From: Erodium maritimum
Lineage: Eukaryota; Streptophyta; Magnoliopsida; Geraniales; Geraniaceae
Direction: 5' to 3'
Length of the DNA stretch: 64,000 bases
Assembly: GCA_963921825.1 (NCBI GenBank)
Contig: OY997591.1
Span: forward strand, 38,461,825-38,525,824
Position 1 is the first letter of the stretch. Each line of letters begins with the position of its first letter. The notes below the pieces were generated by a model. It was not told the origin of the DNA. It ran no database searches and worked only from the letters and a program-made list of their open reading frames with translations. Shown here in pieces: positions 33,721 to 45,979 of this stretch. The position numbers and the translations under genes are program-made.

Positions 33721-35408
33721 TGTTAGTCTTAGTGCCCGTAGTTCAATCCTAAATGTCCAAATGTATATATCATCGTTAGCAATAAAATTAAAGCGGCTTT
33801 ATATTACTTATGTGTTGGAGTAATATATCGATGTGTGCTCTGATCTATGCCCACCATGCGAATAGAACCATAGATCGAGATAGATCACACTCGATGGGTC
33901 CCTAGTCAACAAAGCTTCACTAGAAGCGACTAGTATGAAAGATGGCTCTTTATGGCTTACGTTCTGTTAGTCATTGGAATGGGATTCCGGAGTCTGATCA
34001 TAGATATCATGTGGGACATGATATTGGACGACCCGCCCTGAATATGTGCCATAGATTAAGTCATGAACATATTCAGTGTTGTAGCTTGTCATGTATCCTT
34101 AGACCAAGGAGTCTTTGTGATCGCTATGTAGTCAACAACTGAGTTTGACCTGAGCCTAACGTTGTCCGTAACAGGGCTTCCATAACGGCCAGGATTGGCT
34201 TGGGGACGGGCTACATGAGTGACACGAAAGACGGCTAAGGGATTTATCCCTCATACTAAGGTATGGGAAAGATATCGGTTCTCGGCCACTTGATCGAGAG
34301 TGACTGGAAGAATAGCATGGCCATGCACATGATACTGGGTATCATATCTTCAGTCATCTCACATATCAAGGAACGGTGATTGAGAATAATAAGGATGACG
34401 GCTCTATGCCTTATCTCAATCAGGATATCGGAGATAAAAGGATAATGACAGGGACGACGGAAAGGTTAGAATCGACAGGGTCGATTCGCTATGCAGTGTC
34501 AGGCAATACTAAAGTCTCGTTAGTTGCCACTTAAATAGGATCAAGTAAAATGGGATTTTACGTTGATCTATTGACATGCATAAACCTAAGGGTCACACCG
34601 GAGGATGAAACTCATTGACACATATATGGAGAATGGCCAAAAGGGAGTTGTCTCGGGATATGACCAAAACTGGGTTTTGGGTCATGTGCCCGTAAGTGAA
34701 TAGGACTTTACGGATCGAGACAAGGCTTGGAGTCTTGGGATTGATCGCGTCGGATAATGTTGGACATTTCCGGTATGGAAGGCTTGGAGGCGATGAGCGA
34801 ATCACGGGACCTCGTTGGAAATGGCCATGGGCCATGTTCCAAGAGGCCCATGAAAGGCCCATGCAACCAAGGCCCATGGAACTAATTAATCAAGTCTTGA
34901 TTAATTAGTACTAAGTAAGCAAGACAAGGATTAAGGTGTTGGTGATTCACCACCTAACCCAATCTTGTCTTGCCATACTTTGTCCTATTTACACCTTACT
35001 TGACACCATACTTGTCCCATGCCTTTAGTTGGACAAGTATGGGTTTTGTTATGTTTAAGTCATCTTTTTTTAACATAACAAACACAAGACAAGAATAGGA
35101 AACACATTTTCTCTCCCTCTTCCATGGCCATTTCGGGTTTGGCTAGTTTCCTCCTCCATTTGTGTGTTCTTGAGTCCTCAAAGAGAAGAACTACGTGGCT
35201 TTGATTCCCATGTGGATACGTAGGCGTCTTGGAGACTCAAGCCAATCATTCGTTAACCGGTGTTCTTGTTTTGGTAAGAACTAGTGCTGAATTTTTCTCT
35301 TGTTAATCCATTCTTTGTTAGTTGTTTCATGGTTCTAATTGTCTCTTGGTTTTCATTGATTTTCCGCTGCGAGTTGGTTCATCTCCAACCCTACCTCGAG
35401 ACCCAACA
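33721..35408 (+). repeat. Element H, 5' LTR
   Basis: 1688 bases from TGTTAGTCTTAG to GACCCAACA. It is almost identical to 40495-42182 and shares the variants CATATTCAGTG and CACATATATGG with that copy, not with the LTRs of G. Confidence 0.95.
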
Positions 35409-36965
35409 GTGGTATCAGAGCCGTGCTACCTTCGGGATTCACAAGACGGTGTTCAAAGTTTCGGTTTTGCTTGAAAGTTTCGTTTTTGGCATGTTGTTTT
35501 GCTAAATTGTTTGATAACATGTTTTAAATTATTGTTTATGGATTTAATACATGTAAAATGATTTTTTGAAAATTATTTCAAATCTGGAAATTTTGAAAAA
35601 AAATTTGATTTTTCGGGTCTCGGGAGCGGGACTCTCGGGGAGCCGAAACCGGGACCGAACGGGGCTCCGTTGGACGGAGCTAGGCCAAGCATGACCATTG
35701 GATGGTTGATATGCCAAGGCTAAACCGTTTTGTTAGTTATGACGAGTTTGGAACCGTCATGATGAACTCGAAGATCAAATGTTCAAAAGTTTCATTTTTG
35801 AACGGTTTCGATAAACCGAGCATCAAAAAATTTCGAAACTTGGCTATTAATTAAAACCGGAAAATCACATGATGTTTGATAACATGCTTGTTTGATAACA
35901 CGATGTGTGATGTGATGTTGGCATGGTGTACATAATAGCCCCGAGCTCGATTTAATTATTTATCGCTTTTCACGGCCTGCGAGCCGTTAGAGTTAGCGTG
36001 TAATTATTCTTTCAAGGTGTGGTCGTCGAACCACTTGTTTGTAATATTTATTTATTCCCGACCTGCGAGTCGTGTATTAAATTGTAATATTTTACTCAAG
36101 ACGAAGAAAGGGCGAAAAGGTCATTTGGTGGCTTTTCGGGTGTTGGCATCGGCTTGGAGTCGGTGGAGCTCAAGAAGATAGTGGGAGTTAGTTTAGGGGG
36201 CTATTATGTGCACATTTATCGCTTTATGCTTGGTTTAGTTTATGCATGATTAATTCTATGTGTTTTAGAATTGCATGCTTAACTTTATTTACCGAGCATA
36301 TCACCTCACATGCAAAGATAAAATTGGAATTTTAATCCTTGTGTGTGAACCCTTAGAACCGTCATTGCATTGGATGTAGTTGAAGGGTTCAAAGGAAGAA
36401 TTACATTGGATGTAATTTGAGGCATCATTGCATTTGGAATGTAGTTGATGTGCTCATCGCATCTAGGATGTGCCAAAGTTTTGAACACAACTGGACAAGT
36501 AAAAGCGGGTCATGTCCGATACCTCCCAATCATCAACACCTTACTACCTCCCCGTCCTATGGGTGTCGTGCGCATTAGCGGAGCATCCATGGGGAAGCGG
36601 GGTAGTAGGTTTGGACGACATATGTGGGTGTCGTGCGCATTAGCGGAGCACCTACATAGTGACGAGCCATAGTTGAAAATTGGTGGACCCGACTACGATT
36701 CTCGGCCTGAGGTTGAGCTAGGGTAACAGATAGGGTAAGTCGTGTACATAAGTACATACCCTAGCCAAGAGTCACATTGGATGTGATTGGATGGAGTCCT
36801 ACCTACATAGCTCGATTAAGTGGTGAGCATTAGTTCAGCTTAATCGAGTGAATCAAGGATCTTGGTTTCAGATTCTAAAGGTTTAGAATTGATTGTTGGT
36901 GTTTAAGCTTGATCTTCATAAAATTTATTCAGTTTACTGATTGAATTTTATCTGTTGTAGATCAA

Positions 36966-38383
36966 ATGGCAAATTCAGCGAACATTAATAGTTTGTCATT
37001 AAAAACCATTCTTGACAGGGTCAAGCTAAATGGGACAAACTATTTGGACTGGTACAGAATTTTGAGGATAGTCCTCAAGTCTGAACGCAAAGAATATGTC
37101 CTTGACAAGGCTGTCTCTAAGACCATATCAGAGTTACATGAAGTGTCATCAGCTGCTGAGAAGAATATCTCAGGGATCTGGGATCCAAGGATATTCTGAT
37201 GGTCAACAAGGGAATTGGAAGTGGCAAGGGCTGGGCCCATGCGCACTTGGCAGGAAAGATGAGACACCTGAGAATGTCTGCTTCTACTGCCAACAGCCTG
37301 GTCATTGGAACCGGGATTACAGGAAGTTCACGGCTGATCTGAAGAAGGGCAGTGGGACTGCGCCTTCATCAAATAGCCTGGATGATCTGAAGAAGGGCAG
37401 TAGGACTGCGCCTTCATCAGGAAACCTGGATGATCTAAGGAAGGGCGGTGGGATCGTGCCTTCATTCGGTATTAACTCTATAGAGCTACATCTCTCTACT
37501 TCCAAAGATTCATGGGTATTAGATACCATGACTGAATCTCACACATGCACTAATATATGGTGGCTGAAAGTAGGAGAGATTTGGAAAGCACGAAATGGAC
37601 CTCAGAGTTGTGGCAACTGCTGTAGGATCCATGAGTCTTGCTTTGCCAAGAGGCCTTGTCTTAGTATTGTATAATGTATATTGCATACCTACTTTTAGTA
37701 GGAATATTATATCTGTATCCGTGTTTGACAAGGAAGGATATAATGTTAATATTGGAAATGGAGTTTTCAATGTTCTATGCAATGATATGTTTTATACCAG
37801 TACTGACATGGTTGGAGGATTGTACATATTAGATATGGGTAACAATGCCTCAAGTTCTATATATTCCGTTAATACCAAGAGGTCTAAATCCAACGATTTA
37901 AACCTAACTCTGTTATGGTACTGTCATTTGGGTCGCATAAACAAGAAGCGCCTATCAGCACTTCAGAAGTGCGGGCTTTCAGGTTCATTCGAATTCCATT
38001 CGATCGATAGGTGCAAGGTTTGTTTGATGGGCAAAATGACTAAAGTGCCCTTTATCGATCGCGATGAAAGGGCGGGTGAATTATTGGGGCTGATACACTC
38101 GAATGTGTGTAGACCAATAAGTTCACTTGTCAGGAGGGGTTTTAACTACTTTATCACATTTACTGATGATTACAGTAAATATGGTTATGTCTCTTCGGTG
38201 AGACATAAGTCTGAAGCTTTTGATAAATTCAAAGAGTTTAAGACTATAGTAGAAAATCAGCTCGACAAAGGTATTAAGGCACTTCGATTGGATCGAGGTG
38301 GAAAATACTTGACCACAGAGTTATTAGATCATCTAAAAGAGAATGGGATCCTTTTGGAATGGACTCCTCCTAGGTCACTGTAG
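36966..38383 (+). pseudogene. Element H gag and integrase remnant (Copia)
   Basis: The same layout as in G: MANSANINSLSLKTILD, a zinc-knuckle-like CFYCQQPGHWNRDY near 37280-37320, LDDLKKGS repeats, the gag-pre-integrase finger (CHLGRINKKRL, CKVCLMGKM) and ITFTDDYSKYGYV with the core region after it. It ends at TPPRSL. Broken in a few places in common with G. Confidence 0.88.
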
Positions 38384-38561
38384 TTGAAAGGTGTAGCCAA
38401 ACGGAGAAATCGGACATTGTTAGACAATGGTCTGTTCCATGATTAGTTGGACTGATCTCCCAATCTCTTTTAGGGGTTTTGCTCTAGAGACGACCGCATT
38501 CATAGTGAATCGGGCTTCGACGAATGGTGTGGAAGGGACACCATTTTAAAAATGGTACGGG

Positions 38562-40343
38562 ATGATGTCCGCTTTGTCCTTCCTAAAGATTTGTGGTTGC
38601 GAGGCTTATGTGAAACATTTGGTTTCGACTAAGCTCGAACCAAGATCTGAGATATGCACCTTCGTGTGGTATCCCAAAGCAACAAGGGGATACTATTTCT
38701 ACAATCCCAGTGAGAACATGGTGTTCGTCGCTTGGGGTGGGGTCTTTATGGAAAAGAAGTTTTGTTTCCAAAGACGTCATTGGGAGGACTGTGCATCTCG
38801 AAGAAATTCAGGATGGTACAGATCTGTCTAAACCAATTGGCAACCCAGTAGAAAGGAGCCAGAGATTGTCGTAGAGTAAGAACCAATTCCTGTTACAATC
38901 CCGGAAGGTCCAAGGCGATTTGAAAGGATCAATCTTCCACCTCCAAGATATGGTATCCGGAGGTGACAATGAAGTCATGGTAGATCACGATGATCCAGCC
39001 ACCTTTCAGGAAGTCGTGGATGGGCCCAACTCCGAGTTATGGCTGGGAGCCATGAGGGAGGAAATGCAATCCATGTCAGACAACCGATTCTGGGAACCGG
39101 TTGATCCCATCAATGGTGTGAGGACCATAGGGTGCAAATGGATCTTCAAGGTGAAGATGGACATGGACGGCAACCCTCTGACCTACAAAGCTCAACTGGT
39201 GGCGAAAGGTTATAGGCAAATCCAATGGATTGACTATGAGGAAACCTTCTCCTTAGTGGCTATGGTCAAAATCGATCCAAATTCTTCTTGACATAACTGC
39301 GTATCATAATTACGAGATATGGCAAGTGGATGTCAAAACCGCTTTCCTAAATGGAAATTTGACTGAGTACGTTTGTATGTCTCGGCCCAAAGGTTTTGAC
39401 GATCCGAAGAATAAAGGAAAGATTTATAAGTTGTTGAAATCCATTTATGGATTGAAACGAACTTCTCGGAGTTGGATCCTTCGTTTTGATGAAGCTGTAA
39501 TTGGATTTGGCTTAATCAAGAACGAGGATGAATCTTGCGTTTATAAGAAGGCTAGTGGGAGCAATATTACCTTTCTGGTTCTCATTGAAAACGACATCCC
39601 AACCTTGCACGAGACTAAAGCTTGGTTGAGGAAGTGTTTTTCAATAAAGGACTTAGGTGATGCTTCTCATATCTTAAGGATTAAGATATGTAGAGATCGC
39701 ACCAAGAGGGTCTTGGATTTAAGTCAGGGAACCTATGTGAACAAGGCATTGAGTAGGTTCTTAATGCTCGATTCAAAGAAAGGACTCTTACCCACTAGTC
39801 ATGGCATTCATCTCAGCAAGACTTAGTGTCCTAAGACACCTGATGAGCTGAAAAGGATGATGAGAATCCTATGCGCCTGGGGGCAGGATCGATCATATAT
39901 GCCATGACATGTATGAGACCAGACGTCTCGTAAGCCTTATGTTGTACCAGTAGACATCATTCTAACCTGGGGGAAAGATGATGCTGAACTAGTCGTCGAA
40001 GGATGAGTAGACGCTAGTTTTCCAAGACAAATCCAGATGACTTTAGAAGTCAATCAGGATATGTGTTTACGCTGAATGGCAGAGCTTTAGCTGGGAAAGC
40101 GTAAAGCAAGATACCATTGCCGAATCTACGACAGAGGCCAAGTACATGGATGCTGCAGAGGCAGCTAAGGAGGCTATGTGGATTTGGAAATTCATGGCAG
40201 GGCTGGGTGTAATTAAAAACCCATCCAGTCCGGTGAATCCATTTTGCAACAACACAAGGGCCATTGCGCAAGCTAAAAGCCTAGATCGCATAACAAATCC
40301 AAACATGTACTGCGGCGTATCCACCTCATCAGATAAATACTGA
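38562..40343 (+). pseudogene. Element H reverse transcriptase and RNase H remnant (Copia)
   Basis: VWYPKATRGYYFYNPSEN marks the integrase/RT linker. RT shows GCKWIFKVKMD, DVKTAFLNGNL and IYGLKRTSRSW. The RNase H end has EAAKEAMWIWKFMAGLG. Neighbouring parts are in different frames, with several breaks. The equivalent DNA in G (42188-43851) and at 1-757 is nearly identical. Confidence 0.88.
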
Positions 40344-40478
40344 ACTGAGGTGAAGTGAAGATAACCGATATTGCAATAGATGATAACATAGCCAACCCTT
40401 TGACTAAGGCAGTGTCACTGCCTGAACATGTTAGACATGTAAAGTTGATGGGGACATATTGGAGTTTAGATTGGAACT

Positions 40479-40494
40479 AGGGCAAGTGGGAGAT
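40479..40494 (+). other. Polypurine tract of element H
   Basis: AGGGCAAGTGGGAGAT ends directly at the TG of the 3' LTR, the expected place of the plus-strand primer. Element G has the same tract before 44003 with one change. Confidence 0.8.
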
Positions 40495-42182
40495 TGTTAG
40501 TCTTAGTGCCCGTAGTTCAATCCTAAATGTCCAAATGTATATATCATCGTTAGCAATAAAATTAAAGCGGCTTTATATTACTTATGTGTTGGAGTAATAT
40601 ATCGATGTGTGCTCTGATCTATGCCCACCATGCGAATAGAACCATAGATCGAGATAGATCACACTCGATGGGTCCCTAGTCAACAAAGCTTCACTAGAAG
40701 CGACTAGTATGAAAGATGGCTCTTTATGGCTTACGTTCTGTTAGTCATTGGAATGGGATTCCGGAGTCTGATCATAGATATCATGTGGGACATGATATTG
40801 GACGACCCGCCCTGAATATGTGCCATAGATTAAGTCATGAACATATTCAGTGTTGTAGCTTGTCATGTATCCTTAGACCAAGGAGTCTTTGTGATCGCTA
40901 TGTAGTCAACAACTGAGTTTGACCTGAGCCTAACGTTGTCCGTAACAGGGCTTCCATAACGGCCAGGATTGGCTTGGGGACGGGCTACATGAGTGACACG
41001 AAAGACGGCTAAGGGATTTATCCCTCATACTAAGGTATGGGAAAGATATCGGTTCTCGGCCACTTGATCGAGAGTGACTGGAAGAATAGCATGGCCATGC
41101 ACATGATACTGGGTATCATATCTTCAGTCATCTCACATATCAAGGAACGGTGATTGAGAATAATAAGGATGACGGCTCTATGCCTTATCTCAATCAGGAT
41201 ATCGGAGATAAAAGGATAATGACAGGGACGACGGAAAGGTTAGAATCGACAGGGTCGATTCGCTATGCAGTGTCAGGCAATACTAAAGTCTCGTTAGTTG
41301 CCACTTAAATAGGATCAAGTAAAATGGGATTTTACGTTGATCTATTGACATGCATAAACCTAAGGGTCACACCGGAGGATGAAACTCATTGACACATATA
41401 TGGAGAATGGCCAAAAGGGAGTTGTCTCGGGATATGACCAAAACTGGGTTTTGGGTCATGTGCCCGTAAGTGAATAGGACTTTACGGATCGAGACAAGGC
41501 TTGGAGTCTTGGGATTGATCGCGTCGGATAATGTTGGACATTTCCGGTATGGAAGGCTTGGAGGCGATGAGCGAATCACGGGACCTCGTTGGAAATGGCC
41601 ATGGGCCATGTTCCAAGAGGCCCATGAAAGGCCCATGCAACCAAGGCCCATGGAACTAATTAATCAAGTCTTGATTAATTAGTACTAAGTAAGCAAGACA
41701 AGGATTAAGGTGTTGGTGATTCACCACCTAACCCAATCTTGTCTTGCCATACTTTGTCCTATTTACACCTTACTTGACACCATACTTGTCCCATGCCTTT
41801 AGTTGGACAAGTATGGGTTTTGTTATGTTTAAGTCATCTTTTTTCAACATAACAAACACAAGACAAGAATAGGAAACACATTTTCTCTCCCTCTTCCATG
41901 GCCATTTCGGGTTTGGCTAGTTTCCTCCTCCATTTTTGTGTTCTTGAGTCCTCAAAGAGAAGAACTACGTGGCTTTGATTCCCATGTGGATACGTAGGCG
42001 TCTTGGAGACTCAAGCCAATCATTCGTTAACCGGTGTTCTTGTTTTGGTAAGAACTAGTGCTGAATTTTTCTCTTGTTAATCCATTCTTTGTTAGTTGTT
42101 TCATGGTTCTAATTGTCTCTTGGTTTTCATTGATTTTCCGCTGCGAGTTGGTTCATCTCCAACCCTACCTCGAGACCCAACA
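40495..42182 (+). repeat. Element H, 3' LTR
   Basis: 1688 bases, near-identical to 33721-35408. It ends CCCAACA and is followed at once by the CGTGT duplication and the interior of G. Confidence 0.95.
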
Positions 42183-42187
42183 CGTGT

Positions 42188-44002
42188 GGTATCCCAAAGC
42201 AACAAGGGGATACTATTTCTACAATCCCAGTGAGAACATGGTGTTCGTCGCTTGGGGTGGGGTCTTTATGGAAAAGAAGTTTTGTTTCCAAAGACGTCAT
42301 TGGGAGGACTGTGCATCTCGAAGAAATTCAGGATGGTACAGATCTGTCTAAACCAATTGACAACCCAATAGAAAGGAGCCAGAGATTGTCGTAGAGTGAG
42401 AACCAATTCCGGAAGGTCCAAGGCGATTTGAAAGGGTCAATCTTCCACCTCCAAGATATGGTATCCGGAGGTGACAATGAAGTCATGGTGGATCACGATG
42501 ATCCAGCCACCTTTCAAGAAGTCGTGGATGGGCCCGACTCCGAGTTATGGCTGGGAGCCATGAGGGAGGAAATGCAATCCATGTCGGACAACCGAGTCTG
42601 GGAACCGGTTGATCCCATCAATGGTGTGAGGACCATAGGATGCAAATGGATCTTCAAGGTGAAGATGGACATGGACGGCAACCCTCTGACCTACAAAGCT
42701 CAACTGGTGGCGAAAGGTTATAGGCAGATCCAATGGATTGACTATGAGGAAACCTTCTCCTTAGTGGCTATGGTCAAAATCGATCCAAATTCTTCTTGAC
42801 ATAACTGCGTATCATAGTTACGAGATATGGCAAGTGGATGTCAAAACCGCTTTCCTAAATGGAAATTTGACTGAGTACGTTTGTATGTCTCGGCCCAAAG
42901 GTTTTGACGATCCGAAGAATAAAGGAAAGATTTATAAGTTGTTGAAATCCATTTATGGATTGAAACGAACTTCTCGGAGTTGGATCCTTCGTTTTGATGA
43001 AGATGTAATTGGATTTGGCTTAATCAAGAACGAGGATGAATCTTGCGTTTATAAGAAGGCTAGTGGGAGCAATATTACCTTTCTGGTTCTCATTGAAAAC
43101 GACATCCCAACCTTGCACGAGACTAAAGATTGGTTGAGGAAGTGTTTTTCAATAAAGGACTTAGGTGATGCTTCTCATATCTTAAGGATTAAGATATGTA
43201 GAGATCGCACCAAGAGGGTCTTAGATTTAAGTCAGGGAACCTATGTGAACAAGGCATTGAGTAGGTTCTTAATGCTCGATTCAAAGAAAGGACTCTTACC
43301 CACTAGTCATGGCATTCATCTCAGCAAGACTCAGTGTCCTAAGACACCTGATGAGCTGAAAAGGATGATGAGAATCCTATGCGCCTGGGGGCAGGATCGA
43401 TCATTTATGCCATGACATGTATGAGACCAGACGTCTCGTAAGCCTTATGTTGTACCAGTAGATATCATTCTAACCCGGGGGAAAGATGATGCTGAACTAG
43501 TCGTCGAAGGATGAGTAGACACTAGTTTTCCAAGACAAATCCAGATGACTTTAGAAGTCAATCAGGATATGTGTTTACGCTGAATGGCAGAGCTTTAGCT
43601 GGGAGAGCGTAAAGCAAGATATCATTGCCGAATCTACGACAGAGGCCAACTACATGGATGTTGCAGAGGCAGCTAAGGAGGCTATGTGGATTTGGAAATT
43701 CATGGCAGGGCTGGGTGTAATTAAAAACCCATCCAGCCCGGTGAATCCATCTTGCGACAACACAAGGGTCATTGCGCAAGCTAAAAGCCTAGATCGTATA
43801 ACAAAACCAAACATGTACTGCGGCGTATCCACCTCATCAGATAAATACTGAACTGAGGTGAAGTGAAGATAACCGATATTGCAACAGATGATAACATAGC
43901 CAACCCTTTGACTAAGGCAGTGTCACTGCCTGAACATGTTAGACATGTAAAGTCGATGGGGACATATTGGAGTTTAGATTGGAACTAGGGCAAGTGGGCG
44001 AT
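42188..44002 (+). pseudogene. Element G RT and RNase H remnant, right of H
   Basis: This continues the interior of G from the point where H is inserted. It includes the linker YYFYNPSENMVF, RT motifs GCKWIFKVKMD and DVKTAFLNGNL, the RNase H end AAKEAMWIWKFM and a polypurine tract. It is nearly identical to 38664-40494 in H. Broken. Confidence 0.88.
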
Positions 44003-45690
44003 TGTTAGTCTTAGTGCCCGTAGTTCAATCCTAAATGTCCAAATGTATATATCATCGTTAGCAATAAAATTAAAGCGGCTTTATATTACTTATGTGTTGG
44101 AGTAATATGTCGATGTGTGCTCTGATCTATGCCCACCATGCGAATAGAACCATAGATCGAGATAGATCACACTCGATGGGTCCCTAGTCAACAAAGCTTC
44201 ACTAGAAGCGACTAGTATGAAAGATGGCTCTTTATGGCTTACGTTCTGTTAGTCATTGGAATGGGATTCCGGAGTCTGATCATAGATATCATGTGGGACA
44301 TGATATTGGACGACCCGCCCTGAATATGTGCCATAGATTAAGTCATGAACATATTTAGTGTTGTAGCTTGTCATGTATCCTTAGACCAAGGAGTCTTTGT
44401 GATCGCTATGTAGTCAACAACTGAGTTTGACCTGAGCCTAACGTTGTCCGTAACAGGGCTTCCATAACGGCCAGGATTGGCTTGGGGACGGGCTACATGA
44501 GTGACACGAAAGACGGCTAAGGGATTTATCCCTCATACTGAGGTATGGGAAAGATATCGGTTCTCGGCCACTTGATCGAGAGTGACTGGAAGAATAGCAT
44601 GGCCATGCACATGATACTGGGTATCATATCTTCAGTCATCTCACATATCAAGGAACGGTGATTGAGAATAATAAGGATGACGGCTCTATGCCTTATCTCA
44701 ATCAGGATATCGGAGATAAAAGGATAATGACAGGGACGACGGAAAGGTTAGAATCGACAGGGTCGATTCGTTATGTAGTGTCAGGCAATCCTAAAGTCTC
44801 GTTAGTTGCCACTTAAATAGGATCAAGTAAAATGGGATTTTACGTTGATCTATTGACATGCATAAACCTAAGGGTCACACCGGAGGATGAAACTCATTGA
44901 CACATTTATGGAGAATGGCCAAAAGGGAGTTGTCTCGGGACATGACCAAAACTGGGTTTTGGGTCATGTGCCCGTACGTGAATAGGACTTTACGGATCGA
45001 GACAAGGCTTGGAGTCTTGGGATTGATCGCGTCGGATAATGTTGGACATTTCCGGTATGGAAGGCTTGGAGGCGATGAGCGAATCACGGGACCTCGTTAG
45101 AAATGGCCACGGGCCATGTTCCAAGATGCCCATGAAAGGCCCATGCAACCAAGGCCCATAGAACTAATTAATCAAGTCTTGATTAATTAGTACTAAGTAA
45201 GCAAGACAAGGATTAAGGTGTTGGTGATTCACCACCTAACCCAATCTTGTCTTGCCATACTTTGTCCTATTTACACCTTACTTGACACCATACTTGTCCC
45301 ATGCCTTTAGTTGGACAAGTATGGGTTTTGTTATGTTTAATTCATCTTTTTTCAACATAACAAACACAAGACAAGAATAGGAAACACATTTTCTCTCCCT
45401 CTTCCATGACCATTTCGGGTTTGGCTAGTTTCCACCTCCATGTTTGTGTTCTTGAGTCCTCAAAGAGAAGAACTACGTGGGTTTGATTCCCATGTGGATA
45501 CGTAGGCGTCTTGGAGACTCAAGCCAATCATTCGTTAACCGGTGTTCTTGTTTTGGTAAGAACTAGTGCTGAATTTTTCTCTTGTGAATCCATTCTTTGT
45601 TAGTTGTTTCATGGTTTTAATCGTCTCTTGGTTTTCATTGATTTTCCGCTGCGAGTTGGTTTATCTCCAACCCTACCTCGAGACCCAACT
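44003..45690 (+). repeat. Element G, 3' LTR
   Basis: This pairs with 28776-30463. Its right edge reads GAGACCCAACT instead of GAGACCCAACA and runs straight into the 292-bp copy of F sequence. The junction shares the bases AC with that sequence, which suggests it formed by recombination or repair. Confidence 0.9.
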
Positions 45691-45979
45691 TTTGACCAAG
45701 TGCCAGTGAGGGGTTCTATTGGTCCGTGTTGTTGTACGTCGTTCGTCCAATTAAATGTTGGTAGAGTTCATGGTGGTACTGAACCATGCACCGGTTTTGA
45801 GAACCATGGTCTCGTGTTGTGATTCCAGTGAGCTGACTTGTGAGGTGGTTTGAGCAGGTGTTGAGAAACTGGTATTGATGTCAAGAGAAATATCGCGAGT
45901 TGGATAATCTTCTCGATTGATCAAAGTGAGATGTGGTTGGCTTACCGCGAGTTGTGTTTGTGGTACGTGATGTGTAATT
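45688..45979 (+). repeat. 292-bp flanking duplication, right copy
   Basis: Second copy of 28484-28775, with about two visible base changes. The sequence continues at 45980 as the natural extension of F (GACCCGTACCAGG), whereas the left copy is stopped by the G LTR. Confidence 0.9.

Larger units (their letters stand above)
33721..42182 (+). mobile_element. Copia element H, full length with both LTRs, inserted in G
   Basis: 8462 bases: 5' LTR 33721-35408, primer-binding site 35410-35421, gag from 36966, integrase 37595-38383, RT 38920-39826, RNase H end about 40050-40340, polypurine tract about 40479-40494 and 3' LTR 40495-42182. A perfect 5-bp duplication, CGTGT (33716-33720, 42183-42187), flanks it inside the integrase-RT spacer of G. 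I saw only about two differences between its 1688-base LTRs, so insertion is very recent. The coding part is broken at several points shared with G, so it must have moved with proteins supplied by another copy. Confidence 0.93.
28776..45690 (+). mobile_element. Copia element G, split by an insertion of its own family
   Basis: 5' LTR 28776-30463 (1688 bp, TGTTAG...CCAACA), primer-binding site 30465-30476 (TGGTATCAGAGC), and interior 30464-33720 with gag and integrase parts. Element H comes next, then the rest of the interior (42188-44002: RT and RNase H) and the 3' LTR 44003-45690. Diagnostic bases (CATATTTAGTG, CACATTTATGG) pair its two LTRs with each other and against those of H. The right end is not a clean terminus and there is no 5-bp duplication; a 292-bp copy of F flanks it instead. 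It is broken, with several breaks shared with H. Confidence 0.9.

Noticed and set aside
33721-42182. Tandem Copia array formed by LTR-LTR recombination
   Set aside because: The CGTGT duplication and the pairing of LTR variants support a clean insertion of H into G.
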